From positions 6,448,001 through 6,512,000 of the forward strand of contig NZ_CP115300.1 of the NCBI RefSeq assembly GCF_027625935.1: a stretch of DNA of 64,000 bases, given 5' to 3'. Position numbers and translations under genes: made by a program. This DNA is from Streptomyces camelliae. GTDB lineage: Bacteria; Actinomycetota; Actinomycetes; Streptomycetales; Streptomycetaceae. Positions 15,587 through 23,488 of this stretch are shown here, in pieces (within the stretch, counting starts at the first letter, position 1; every line of letters begins with the position of its first letter). The notes beneath the pieces are model-generated. The model saw only the letters and a program-made list of their open reading frames with translations. It was not told the DNA's origin and searched no databases.

Positions 15587-16100
15587 GGCGCCCGTTCCCG
15601 CCTCCTCCGTCCAGATCCCCTCGCTGCCGGGGCTCGGCACCACGTGGTACGAACGTGGCGCACGCTACTGGCTGCGCCGGGTGCTCTCAGGGATTCTCTG
15701 GCTCGCCGTTCTGGTGTTCGCCTTCTGGTTCTTGCTCGGCGTCTACGTGGGGTTCGTCAGTGGTATGTCGTCAACTGCGCGAACTGTGTGGAATTCGGTG
15801 CTGGCCGCGGCATCCTGCGTGACGGTCGTCTGGGGGTGGGTGGCTCAGCGCCGCCGTCACCGTGAGGCCCTCTTGAACCCGCCCACGCCTGAGCAGACCC
15901 GTCAGGCCAAACGCGACCGGGCTCGTCGTAACGTGGGACTGACCTTCGCCGGCCGCGGTCTTGTCCTGCTTGCAGCACCGGTCCTGCCGGCACTGGTCGC
16001 CTACGCAATCGGCGAGTTCCTTGCTGTTCTGACGGTTCGGGAATCCGCCGCCGAAGCAGGCGCTCGCCGTTGGCTGGAGAAGCACCAGTCCGGATCATGA
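15564..16100 (+). CDS. membrane protein, candidate immunity protein of the WXG effector
   Basis: 178 aa; ATG at 15564 inside the end of the effector gene. A soluble N-terminus (PSLPGLGTTWYERGARYWLR) is followed by two hydrophobic segments (ILWLAVLVFAFWFLLGVYVG and TVWNSVLAAASCVTVVWGW), a basic loop (QRRRHREALL), a third segment (GRGLVLLAAPVLPALVAYAI) and a basic C-terminus ending KHQSGS. No known family. A partial, decayed copy follows directly, sharing the first 20 and last 55 residues. That duplication, plus gene overlap with the effector, supports an immunity role, as seen in polymorphic toxin loci. Confidence 0.65.
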   Translation: MVSQASSEAPVPASSVQIPSLPGLGTTWYERGARYWLRRVLSGILWLAVLVFAFWFLLGVYVGFVSGMSSTARTVWNSVLAAASCVTVVWGWVAQRRRHREALLNPPTPEQTRQAKRDRARRNVGLTFAGRGLVLLAAPVLPALVAYAIGEFLAVLTVRESAAEAGARRWLEKHQSGS

Positions 16101-16350
16101 CGAGACCCGCCCAGATCCCGGCGCTGCAAGGTCTCGGCACCAGCTGGTACGAGCGCGGCGCACGCTACTGAAGTCCGCCGCTCCACGGGGCTGGCCCTCG
16201 TCGGCCGCGGTCTTGTGGTACTCGCGGCACCCGTTCTCCCGGCGCTGGCCGCGTTCGCCGTCGGCTGGATGGTCGCCGTGCTCACCGTCCGTGAATACCC
16301 CAGCGAAGTCGGCGCGCGACGCTGGCTGCAAGAGCACCCGTCGGGAACAC
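16097..16350 (+). pseudogene. decayed second copy of the candidate immunity gene
   Basis: It starts with ATGA overlap on the intact gene. It encodes IPALQGLGTSWYERGARY, then stops at 16171 exactly where the parent continues with WLRR. From about 16180, in another frame, homology resumes at STGLALVGRGLVVLAA and continues through VLPALAAFAVGWMVAVLTVRE to RRWLQEHPSGT. The middle about 245 bp of the parent is missing. The divergence between the copies (for example VGRGLVVLAA versus AGRGLVLLAA) shows this is an older paralogue, not a recent slip. Confidence 0.8.
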
Positions 16351-16570
16351 GACGACGTGCGCGCCCCGTCGCTCTCAAGCCCCGAACCGAACGCGGGCCC
16401 CACGGCGGGGAGCGCCCCCTGGGCCTTCAGGGCGCAGGGCCGGAGACCGTCCCGGCCCGTCCCAGCCGTCACCAGGGTTCCCGCTGCCGCGCGCGAAGAA
16501 TACTTTCCGCCTCCCCGGGAGGTGTCCACGCCATGTGTCCGCCTGCGGACGGACTGTCTCGCATTCGCCG

Positions 16571-16762
16571 TCAGGGCAGTGGGAGACATGCCCAGACGGT
16601 CTTGCCGGAGGGCGGGTACGGGGCGCTGCCCCAGTCGGCCGCCAGCGCGTCCACGAGGAGGAGGCCGCGGCCGGATTCGGCAGTGGGGGCGGGTGTACGG
16701 GGCTGGAGCGGGCGGTCGCCCCGGGGATCCGCCACCTCGATACGGAGCGTGTCCGGGGCGTC
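16571..16762 (-). pseudogene. 3' remnant of an ATP-binding (HATPase, anti-sigma-type) regulator
   Basis: Reading the minus strand back from a stop at 16571-16573 gives about 63 residues typical of the C-terminal half of Streptomyces HATPase_c regulators: PDTLRIEVADPRGDRPL, ESGRGLLLVDALAADWG and SGKTVWACLPLP. The G-box GRGLLLV is clear. Upstream of about 16762 the sequence switches abruptly to the plus-strand XRE gene, so the kinase N-terminus, start and promoter are gone. Confidence 0.8.
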
Positions 16763-17544
16763 GACGGCGAGCCCTGCGGGAGCGGGCCGGGCTCACACAG
16801 AAGGAGCTGGGGGACCGGCTCCGGTACAGCGAGGATCTCATCTCCTCCGTGGAGCGGGGGAGGCGTAACCCGCAACCTGAGCTTCTGGTGGCGGTGGATG
16901 AACTTCTGGGCGCAGGTGGGTTGTTGAAGGCGACGATCGAGGACATCGAGAAGGCCAAGGCGAAGGCGAGAGTCCGGCATCCGGCGTGGTTCAAGGATTA
17001 CGCGCGGCTGGAGCGGGATGCCGTTGAGATCAATTTCTACAACAACCACGACGTCCCCGGTCTGCTGCAGACCGAAGGGCGGATCCGTGCCCTGTACGAG
17101 ATGCGTAAGCCGCTGCTGGACGAGGAGACCATCGAGCAGAGGGTCGCGTCTCGGATGAGCCGCCAGGAAATCCTTACCGGCTGGCCTCCGCCCATGATTA
17201 CCTCAGTCATCGAGGAGACGGTGCTGCGGCGTCCTCTTGGCGGACGGGAGGTGCACGGGGAGCAGTTGGAGCAGCTCCTCAAGCTCGGACGGCTGCGCAA
17301 TGTGGAACTGCAAGTGATGCCGACTGATCGCAGCGAGCATGCGGGGATGGGTGGCTCCTTCATCCTGCTCACGCCCAAGGGGAAGCCACAGCTCGGATAC
17401 ACCGAGGCGCAGAGCTCCAGTCGGCTGATCACGGATCCCGAGGAAGTACGTATCCTGGCCGCAAGGTACGGCAGCCTCAGGGCTCAGGCGCTCACCATGC
17501 GGGAGTCCCTCGCCCTGATCGAGAACTTGCTGGGGGAACGATGA
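16693..17544 (+). CDS. XRE/DUF5753 regulator, 5'-truncated by a deletion
   Basis: Family sequence begins at about 16763 with ALRERAGLTQKELGDRL, then VERGRRNPQPELLVAV, DUF5753 motifs (NNHDVPGLLQTEGRIRALYE, TSVIEETVLRRPLGG, LQVMPTD, GSFILLTPKG) and a normal C-terminus. About 20 residues of the usual N-terminus, before helix 1 of the HTH, are missing. The coordinate 16693 is the nearest in-frame GTG; it lies in the antisense of the HATPase remnant and has no convincing SD. The DUF397 gene overlaps the stop by ATGA. These pairs act as developmental or abundance-type regulators in Streptomyces; this one may no longer be expressed normally. Confidence 0.7.
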   Translation: MYGAGAGGRPGDPPPRYGACPGRRRRALRERAGLTQKELGDRLRYSEDLISSVERGRRNPQPELLVAVDELLGAGGLLKATIEDIEKAKAKARVRHPAWFKDYARLERDAVEINFYNNHDVPGLLQTEGRIRALYEMRKPLLDEETIEQRVASRMSRQEILTGWPPPMITSVIEETVLRRPLGGREVHGEQLEQLLKLGRLRNVELQVMPTDRSEHAGMGGSFILLTPKGKPQLGYTEAQSSSRLITDPEEVRILAARYGSLRAQALTMRESLALIENLLGER

Positions 17545-17735
17545 GCAGCCCGGAGCCCGAGCGACTCGCCTGGTTCAAGAGCAGCTACAGCGGCAACGAG
17601 GGCGGCGAATGCCTTGAGGCCGCCGTAACGCCCGGCACCATCCGCGTCCGCGACTCCAAGGCCCCGGCCTGCGCTCAACTGGCCTTCGGGGCCTCGGAGT
17701 GGACCGCCTTCGTGCGGTTCGCCGTCACCCGCTGA
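17541..17735 (+). CDS. DUF397 small protein
   Basis: 64 aa with the DUF397 signature: LAWFKSSYSGNEGGECLEAA, IRVRDSKAP and the C-terminal WTAFVRFAV. DUF397 proteins are encoded next to XRE-DUF5753 regulators and are thought to modulate them (the WhiJ/abaA type). ATGA overlap with the regulator indicates translational coupling. Confidence 0.92.
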   Translation: MSSPEPERLAWFKSSYSGNEGGECLEAAVTPGTIRVRDSKAPACAQLAFGASEWTAFVRFAVTR

Positions 17736-17769
17736 CGGTCACGTCTGCGGAAGTACAGCCAAACCCCGG

Positions 17770-18315
17770 CTACTCCTCGAACAACGCCTCCTGCTCCCCC
17801 TCCGTCCTCGCCCGTACCCGGCAGTTCCGTGCCCCCACCACCAGGGCCGTGGCCGCTGCCGTGGCCCCGAGGGCTGCCGGGACCATCCAGCCGCGGTCGA
17901 AGATGTGGCCGAGGGCGTGGTCGAGGGAGAGGCGGCCCGGGCCGGTGACGGCGAGGCCGGCTGCCGCGAGGCCCAGGCTCGCCGCGTACTCGTAGCCACC
18001 CGACTGGGCGAAGAAGCCGCTCGGCACATGGACCGCGGCCGCCCCCGCCATCGCGCCGGCCGCCGCCGCGCCCGCCGCCGGGGTCGCCAGGCCCAGCGCC
18101 AGCAGGGTGCCGCCGCCCGCCTCCGCGAGGCCCGCCGCCGTCGCGCTCGCCTTGCCCGGCGTGTAGCCGACGGACTCCATGAACTGGCCGGTGCCCTCCA
18201 GCCCGTGCCCGCCGAACCAGCCGAACAGCTTCTGCGCGCCATGCGCGGCGAGCACCCCGCCCGTGCCCAGCCGGAGCAGCAGCAGGCCCAGATCACGTCG
18301 GTCGAAACAGTTCAC
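17770..18315 (-). CDS. DoxX-family membrane protein
   Basis: 181 aa with four hydrophobic helices. DoxX signature: LGLLLLRLGTGGVLAAHGAQ followed by KLFGWFGGHGLEGTGQFMES, then GLAEAGGGTLLALG. DoxX proteins are linked to redox and stress functions or quinone oxidoreductase complexes. The acidic C-terminus ends EGEQEALFEE. It is a single gene, divergent from the SnoaL-like gene. Confidence 0.9.
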   Translation of the reverse strand: MNCFDRRDLGLLLLRLGTGGVLAAHGAQKLFGWFGGHGLEGTGQFMESVGYTPGKASATAAGLAEAGGGTLLALGLATPAAGAAAAGAMAGAAAVHVPSGFFAQSGGYEYAASLGLAAAGLAVTGPGRLSLDHALGHIFDRGWMVPAALGATAAATALVVGARNCRVRARTEGEQEALFEE

Positions 18316-18442
18316 GGCGACTCCCGGCAGATGGGTGGACGGGTTCCTCCAGCCCGTCCACCGTCGCAGGTTTCACCCCGGTGGGCGCGTCGGGGAGGGC
18401 GTTCGGGTGGCGGGTCCGGGGGAGCGGTGTGAGCCTGGCGCC

Positions 18443-18769
18443 ATGACGATCAAACCAGCCAAACTCAGCGATCCGGCCGTGCGGGCCTTCGTCAACGCCG
18501 TCAACTCCCACGACCGCGAGGGCTTCATGCGGCTCCTCGCCCCCGGCGCGACGATGTCCGACGACGGCTCCGACCGCGACCTCGCCGACTGGATCGAGCG
18601 GGAGATCTTCTCCTCCCATGGCCACATGGACGTCCAGAGCGAGTCCGACGGCGGCCGGCAACTGGTCGCCGACTACCGCAACGACACCTGGGGCGAGATG
18701 CGTACCGCATGGCGCTTCACCGTCGAGGAGGACGGGCGGATCTCCCGCTTCGACACCGGGCAGGCGTGA
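18443..18769 (+). CDS. SnoaL/NTF2-like fold small protein
   Basis: 108 aa, ATG at 18443. An alpha/beta cone pattern: VRAFVNAVNSHDREGFMRLL, PGATMSDDGSDRDLADWIER, VADYRNDTWGEMRTAWRFTV and a final FDTGQA strand. Such proteins are small-molecule hydrolases, cyclases or ligand binders; no catalytic assignment is possible. The AKR gene starts 69 nt downstream on the same strand. Confidence 0.75.
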   Translation: MTIKPAKLSDPAVRAFVNAVNSHDREGFMRLLAPGATMSDDGSDRDLADWIEREIFSSHGHMDVQSESDGGRQLVADYRNDTWGEMRTAWRFTVEEDGRISRFDTGQA

Positions 18770-18838
18770 ATCCCGCGTGAATCCGGGCCGCACCGGCCCT
18801 TGTCCTCGTGTGCGCTTCAACTCCTAGCGTCCTCGGGC

Positions 18839-19825
18839 ATGGAGACCACGAGCAGGACACTGGGACGCAGCCACATCGAGGTCAGCGCGCTCGGCTTCGG
18901 GTGCTGGGCCATCGGCGGGGAGTGGCAGTCCGCGGACGGGCAGCCGCTCGGCTGGGGGAAGGTGGACGACGACGAGTCCGTACGGGCCGTTCACCGCGCC
19001 CTCGACCTCGGCGTCACCTTCTTCGACACCGCCGACTGCTACGGCACCGGGCACAGCGAACGGATCCTCGGCCGGGCACTGGGCAAGCGGCGGGACGACG
19101 TCGTCGTCGCCACCAAGTGGGGCAACCTCTTCGACGAGCGCACCCGCACCGCCGACGGCCAGGACGACACCCCGGCCCACGCCCGCCGCGCGCTGACCGC
19201 CTCGCTGCGCCGGCTGGGCACGGAGCACATCGACCTCTACCAGTTCCACCTCTCCGACGCCGACCCGGAGCGAGCGGCCGAACTCCGGGACACCTGCGAG
19301 GAGTTCGTGCGAGAGGGGCTCATCCGCGCCTACGCCTGGAGCACCGACGACCCCGCCCGCGCCGCCGTCTTCGCCGAAGGCGAGCACTGCGCGGCCGTCC
19401 AGCACGCGCTCAACGTGCTGCAGGACGCTCCCGGCATGCTGGCGCTGTGCGAGGAGCGGGGGCTCGCGAGCATCAACCGGAGCCCGCTGGCCATGGGGCT
19501 GCTGGCCGGGAAGCGGCGCGGCGCGCTCGCGGCCGGGGACATCCGGAGCAGGCCGCCGGCCTGGCTGCCGGGGTACGACGCGGACGGCTCCGGCGCCGAC
19601 CAGGCATGGCTGGCCCGGATCGACGCCCTGCGGGACATCCTCACGAGCGACGGCCGCACCCTCGCCCAGGGCGCCCTGGCCTGGCTGTGGGCCCGCAGTC
19701 CGCGCACGGTCCCCATCCCCGGGTTCCGCTCGGTCGCCCAGGCCGAGGAGAACGCCGGTGCCCTCGCGAAGGGGCCGCTCACCGCCGGGCAGTTGAGCGA
19801 GGTCGAGCGCCTGCTCGGGCGCTGA
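18839..19825 (+). CDS. aldo/keto reductase
   Basis: 328 aa TIM-barrel NADPH-dependent oxidoreductase of the YajO/GSP69 type. Catalytic tetrad: Asp in FFDTAD, Tyr in CYGTGHSE, Lys in VVATKWGNLF and His in LYQFHLSD. The NADP-binding end has TVPIPGFRSVAQAEENAGAL. ATG at 18839 begins METTSRTLGRSHIEVSALG, the usual family N-terminus. Substrate unknown. A 16-bp minisatellite begins 8 nt after its stop. Confidence 0.92.
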   Translation: METTSRTLGRSHIEVSALGFGCWAIGGEWQSADGQPLGWGKVDDDESVRAVHRALDLGVTFFDTADCYGTGHSERILGRALGKRRDDVVVATKWGNLFDERTRTADGQDDTPAHARRALTASLRRLGTEHIDLYQFHLSDADPERAAELRDTCEEFVREGLIRAYAWSTDDPARAAVFAEGEHCAAVQHALNVLQDAPGMLALCEERGLASINRSPLAMGLLAGKRRGALAAGDIRSRPPAWLPGYDADGSGADQAWLARIDALRDILTSDGRTLAQGALAWLWARSPRTVPIPGFRSVAQAEENAGALAKGPLTAGQLSEVERLLGR

Positions 19826-19832
19826 GCGGCCC

Positions 19833-19976
19833 GCTCGCGGTCGGGCCCGCTCGTGGTCGGGCCCGCTCGTGGTCGGGCCCGCTCGTGGTCGAGCCCGCTC
19901 GTGGTCGAGCCCGCTCGTGGTCGAGCCCCCTCGCGGTCGGGCCCCCTCGCGGTCGGGCCCCCTCGTGGTCGGGCCC
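19833..19976 (+). repeat. nine tandem copies of a 16-bp repeat
   Basis: Units start at 19833, 19849, 19865, 19881, 19897, 19913, 19929, 19945 and 19961. Consensus GCTCGTGGTCGGGCCC with variants (GAGCCC in units 4-6, CCTCGCGG in 7-8). Units of the GAGC form can pair with themselves (GCTCG...CGAGC), so the array can form cruciform or RNA hairpins. It lies between the AKR stop and the carboxypeptidase gene. Confidence 0.9.
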
Positions 19977-20076
19977 TTCGGGGTCCAGGAAGGGACGCTG
20001 ACTCATCGGATTTTCATAACGCGGCAAAATTCCCGGCCGTCCCGGTCCCGGCGCGCGGAAGCCGCAGCTGGGCCCG

Positions 20077-21321
20077 GTGTACGGTCCCGGAGTGCGTGAA
20101 TGTTCCCGGATCAGCCGGCGTGCCGCCCTCGGTCTGACGGCCGCCGCCCTTCCCGTGTCCACGGCTGCGGCCGTTTCCCTCTCCACGGTCGCCCCGGCCG
20201 CCGCGGCCGAGCCCGCCGTCGTCGGGGGCGAGCGGTTGGCCGGTGCCGGCGTCCAGGTGCGCGGTGCCTCCGGACTGCCCGCGAAGCTCACCGCCCGCTC
20301 GTGGCTGATCGCCGACTGCGACAGCGGCGAGGTGCTCGCCTCGTTCAACGCGCACCGGCGGCTCGCGCCCGCGTCCACGCTGAAGATGCTGTTCGCGGAC
20401 ACCGTGCTGAAGAAGTTCGACCGCACCCAGCGGTACACGGTCAAGGACGCCGACCTCGCCGACATTCCGGCCGGCTCCAGCCTGGTCGGCATCAAGCCCG
20501 GCCTCACCTACACCGTCGAGCAGCTGTGGCAGGGCGTGTTCCTGCGCTCCGGCAACGACGCCGTGCACGTGCTGTCCCACATGAACGGCGGCGTCGCCAA
20601 GACGGTCGCCGAGATGCAGGCCAAGGCCGCGGACCTGCAGGCCCTGGACACCCATGTGGTCAGCCCCGACGGCTTCGACCACCCGGGCCAGATCTCCTCG
20701 GCGTACGACCTCACGCTCTTCGCCCGGCACGGGCTGAAGGACGCCGACTTCCGCGGCTACTGCGGCACGCGGACCGCGGACTTCCCGGCGGGCGGCAAGA
20801 AGACCTTCCAGATCCAGAACACCGACCGCCTGCTGACCGGGGCATGGGGCCTGAAGACATACGACGGCCTGATCGGTGTCAAGAACGGCTACACCAGCAA
20901 TGCCGGCAACACCTTCACCGGCGCCGCCACCCGGGGCGGACGCACCCTGCTGGTGACCGTCATGCACCCGGCCGAGGGCAGCAACGCCGTCTACGAGCAG
21001 ACCGCCGCGCTGCTCGACTGGGGCTTCGGGCCCGGGCGTTCGGCACAGGCCGTGGGCACGCTGGTCGACCCGCTCAGCGAGGGCGGCGCCAAGGTGAGTC
21101 CGGCATCGGGGAGCAAGGGGGACCGGGCGGCGGCCGACGGCTCCGGCTCGTCCGGCGGCCCGTCGACCGGCCGGCTGGTGGAGGGCGCCGGGGGTACGGC
21201 GCTGCTGCTGGCGGCGGCGGGCTTCCTGGTGGTGAAGCGGAGACGCAGGGCCGTCGCGGCGGCGGCGATGGCCGAGGCGGCGGCGGAGCCGAACGAACCG
21301 GGCGGCCGGCACCGGCGCTGA
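20077..21321 (+). CDS. D-alanyl-D-alanine carboxypeptidase (penicillin-binding, S11)
   Basis: 414 aa; GTG start (20077, or 20092). The N-terminus has a twin-arginine-like sequence (SRRAALGLTAAALPVSTAAA) with a cleavage-type AAAAEP, so it is probably exported by Tat. S11 active-site motifs: SxxK in APASTLKM, SxN in RSGNDAVHVL, and KNG (VKNGYTSNAG) in place of the usual KTG. The C-terminus has a spacer rich in Gly/Ser, a hydrophobic helix (GTALLLAAAGFLVVKRRRR) and a basic tail, so it is anchored to the membrane. It trims peptidoglycan pentapeptides. The KNG variant is discussed as a finding. Confidence 0.88.
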   Translation: MYGPGVRECSRISRRAALGLTAAALPVSTAAAVSLSTVAPAAAAEPAVVGGERLAGAGVQVRGASGLPAKLTARSWLIADCDSGEVLASFNAHRRLAPASTLKMLFADTVLKKFDRTQRYTVKDADLADIPAGSSLVGIKPGLTYTVEQLWQGVFLRSGNDAVHVLSHMNGGVAKTVAEMQAKAADLQALDTHVVSPDGFDHPGQISSAYDLTLFARHGLKDADFRGYCGTRTADFPAGGKKTFQIQNTDRLLTGAWGLKTYDGLIGVKNGYTSNAGNTFTGAATRGGRTLLVTVMHPAEGSNAVYEQTAALLDWGFGPGRSAQAVGTLVDPLSEGGAKVSPASGSKGDRAAADGSGSSGGPSTGRLVEGAGGTALLLAAAGFLVVKRRRRAVAAAAMAEAAAEPNEPGGRHRR

Positions 21322-21335
21322 ACACCGGACAGTGC

Positions 21336-21416
21336 GGCGGCCGTTCCACCGACCGGCGTGTACCCCGCGTCCTGCGCGAGGTCCACCCCCAACTCCGGTC
21401 CGGTGGAACGGCCGCC
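21336..21416. terminator. long inverted repeat after the carboxypeptidase gene
   Basis: 21336-21356 and 21395-21416 are inverted with one inserted base (outer ends GGCGGCCGTTCCACCG), 14 nt after the stop. The loop is about 38 nt. It is probably a terminator for the plus-strand gene and perhaps for the convergent SDR gene. Confidence 0.6.
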
Positions 21417-21547
21417 GCCTTCCCCCCTCGGTATGGCTATGGAACCCCCGTGCTCCATGTGTGAAGCTTTCGTGGAGGAAAGTTGAGCACATGTCCTCGA
21501 CGGGCCGCAATACCGCGGATGTTCAAATTCCGCTTCTGCCAGGGGGT

Positions 21548-22306
21548 TCAGCCCCGCCCGATGTAGGGCATCGCCGTCGCCAGTACCGTCGCGAACTGCA
21601 CGTTCGCCTCCAGCGGCAGCTCGGCCATGTGCCGCACGGTCCGCGCCACATCGGCCACATCCATCACCGGTTCCGGGGCTACCTCCCCGTTCGCCTGGAG
21701 TGCGCCCGTCTGCATCCGGGCCGTCATGTCCGTGACCGCGTTACCGATGTCGATCTGCCCGACCGCGATACGGTACGGCCGCCCGTCCAGCGACAGCGAC
21801 TTGGTCAGCCCGGTCAGCGCGTGCTTGGTCGCCGTATAGGCCACCGAGTGCGGGCGGGGCGTGTGGGCCGAGATCGAGCCGTTGTTGATGATCCGTCCGC
21901 CCTGCGGATCCTGCTCCTTCATCTGCCGGTACGCCGCCTGCGCGCACAGGAACGCCCCGTTGAGGTTGGTGTCCACCACGTGCCGCCAGGCGTCGTAGGG
22001 GAGTTCCTCGACCGGGACCCCGCCGGGCCCGAAGGTCCCCGCGTTGTTGAACAGCAGGTCCACCCGCCCGAACCGCTCCACCGTGGCCGCGAACAGCCCC
22101 GTCACGTCCTCGGGCCGGGACACGTCGGCGGGCACGGCGAGCGCGGCGCCCCCCGGCACCAGCGCCGCCGTCTCCTCCAGCGTCCCGGTGCGCCGGCCGG
22201 CCAGCGCCACCGACCAGCCGGCGTTCAGCAGCTCCACGGCGACGGCCCGCCCGATGCCGGAGCCGGCGCCGGTCACCACCGCGATCTTCGATTCCCTGTC
22301 GGTCAT
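21548..22306 (-). CDS. short-chain dehydrogenase/reductase (SDR)
   Basis: 252 aa classical SDR. NAD(P)-binding [12 protein letters not shown] ([10 protein letters not shown]), catalytic Ser in [12 protein letters not shown] and YxxxK in [11 protein letters not shown]. The sequence [17 protein letters not shown] after the catalytic helix replaces the usual PG motif. ATG at 22306. Substrate unknown. The Gfo/Idh gene lies 56 bp upstream on the same strand, so the two may be co-transcribed. Confidence 0.92.
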   Translation of the reverse strand: MTDRESKIAVVTGAGSGIGRAVAVELLNAGWSVALAGRRTGTLEETAALVPGGAALAVPADVSRPEDVTGLFAATVERFGRVDLLFNNAGTFGPGGVPVEELPYDAWRHVVDTNLNGAFLCAQAAYRQMKEQDPQGGRIINNGSISAHTPRPHSVAYTATKHALTGLTKSLSLDGRPYRIAVGQIDIGNAVTDMTARMQTGALQANGEVAPEPVMDVADVARTVRHMAELPLEANVQFATVLATAMPYIGRG

Positions 22307-22362
22307 GGCTCCGCAGCGTAGGCGGGAAGTCCGCCATGCGGAATACCATGTCCGCCATACGG

Positions 22363-23403
22363 TTATACGGTGGCCGTCGCAGGTTCCCCCGCCGGTCCCC
22401 CCAGCGGCTCCTCGCCCGGATACCGCACCCCGATCCGCTCCCGCACCGCGTCCAGCGTCCGCATCACCGCGAGCGAGCCCTCCAGCGGCACCAGCGGCGA
22501 CTCCTTCTCGCCCGCCCGCAGCGCCCGCATCACCTCGACCGCCTCGTGCCGCAGGCTGGTGCGCGGCCCGTCGGCCGGGTCGGCGGTGAACTCGTCGGGG
22601 GCACGGCCGTCGCGGTGCAGCACGAACCGGTCGGGGTGGAAGAAGCCCGACGGCACGTCGATCCGGCCGCGCGAGCCGGTCACCGACGCCGTGGCCGCCG
22701 TACCGCCGACGATCGAACAGTGCAGCGACGCCAGCGCCCCGCTCTCCCACGACAGCAGTGCGCCCGTCTGCAGGTCGACGCCCTCCGCCGAGAGCCGCGC
22801 GCTCGCCGTGACCGAGTCCGGCTCGCCCAGCAGCAGCTGCGCGAACGACACCGGGTACACGCCCAGGTCCAGCAGCGCGCCGCCGCCGAGCGCCGGGTCC
22901 CGCAGCCGGTGCGCCGACGGGAAGGGACCGGCCAGCCCGAAGTCGGCCTGCACGGTGCGGACCTCACCGATCGCCCCGTCGTCCACCAGCGCCTTCAGCC
23001 GCCGGACCAGCGGATTGCAGTACATCCACATCGCCTCCATCAGGAAGCGGTCGTGCTCCCGTGCCAGCGCGACGAGCTCCCGCGTCTCGCGCAGGTTCAG
23101 CGTGAACGGCTTCTCGCACAGCACGTTCCGCCCCGCCTCCAGACAGAGACCGGCGGCCGCCCGGTGCGCGGTGTGCGGGGTGGCGACGTACACGACATCG
23201 ATGTCCGGGTCCGCCGCCAGCGACGCCCAGTCGCCGTACGCCCGCGCGGCCCCGAACCGCTCGGCGAACGCCTCCGCCGACTCCGTGCTGCGCGAGGCCA
23301 CCGCCGCGAGCTCCGCATCCGGAAGATCGACCAGATCCGCCGCGAACGCCGCCGCGATCCCGCCCGTCGCGAGAATCCCCCAGCGCACCTTCCGCTCCAC
23401 CAT
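22363..23403 (-). CDS. Gfo/Idh/MocA-family oxidoreductase
   Basis: 346 aa. N-terminal Rossmann domain: [55 protein letters not shown], and the family EKP motif in [12 protein letters not shown]-terminal alpha/beta substrate domain: [39 protein letters not shown]. The family acts on sugars or inositols, or reduces biliverdin or dihydrodiols. MWM..N and LDLGVYP resemble the trans-dihydrodiol dehydrogenase group. Divergent from the Bcr-type exporter. Confidence 0.9.
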   Translation of the reverse strand: MVERKVRWGILATGGIAAAFAADLVDLPDAELAAVASRSTESAEAFAERFGAARAYGDWASLAADPDIDVVYVATPHTAHRAAAGLCLEAGRNVLCEKPFTLNLRETRELVALAREHDRFLMEAMWMYCNPLVRRLKALVDDGAIGEVRTVQADFGLAGPFPSAHRLRDPALGGGALLDLGVYPVSFAQLLLGEPDSVTASARLSAEGVDLQTGALLSWESGALASLHCSIVGGTAATASVTGSRGRIDVPSGFFHPDRFVLHRDGRAPDEFTADPADGPRTSLRHEAVEVMRALRAGEKESPLVPLEGSLAVMRTLDAVRERIGVRYPGEEPLGGPAGEPATATV

Positions 23404-23488
23404 CGCCCCGCCCCTCGGTCATGTGTGCCCCGGCAGTGTGTACGAGCTGAGAGCATAGGTGCCGGTTCTGCAGGAGAGGGAGGGACGC

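Noticed and set aside
19833..19976. CRISPR array
   Set aside because: The 16-bp units are adjacent without unique spacers and there are no cas genes. The 18-bp array at 25908 was rejected for the same reasons.
21491..21570. Small peptide gene starting MSSTGRNTADVQIPLLPGG
   Set aside because: It has a fair SD and AT-richer codons, but runs into the antisense of the SDR gene with no stop or conserved end before it, so it cannot be delimited.
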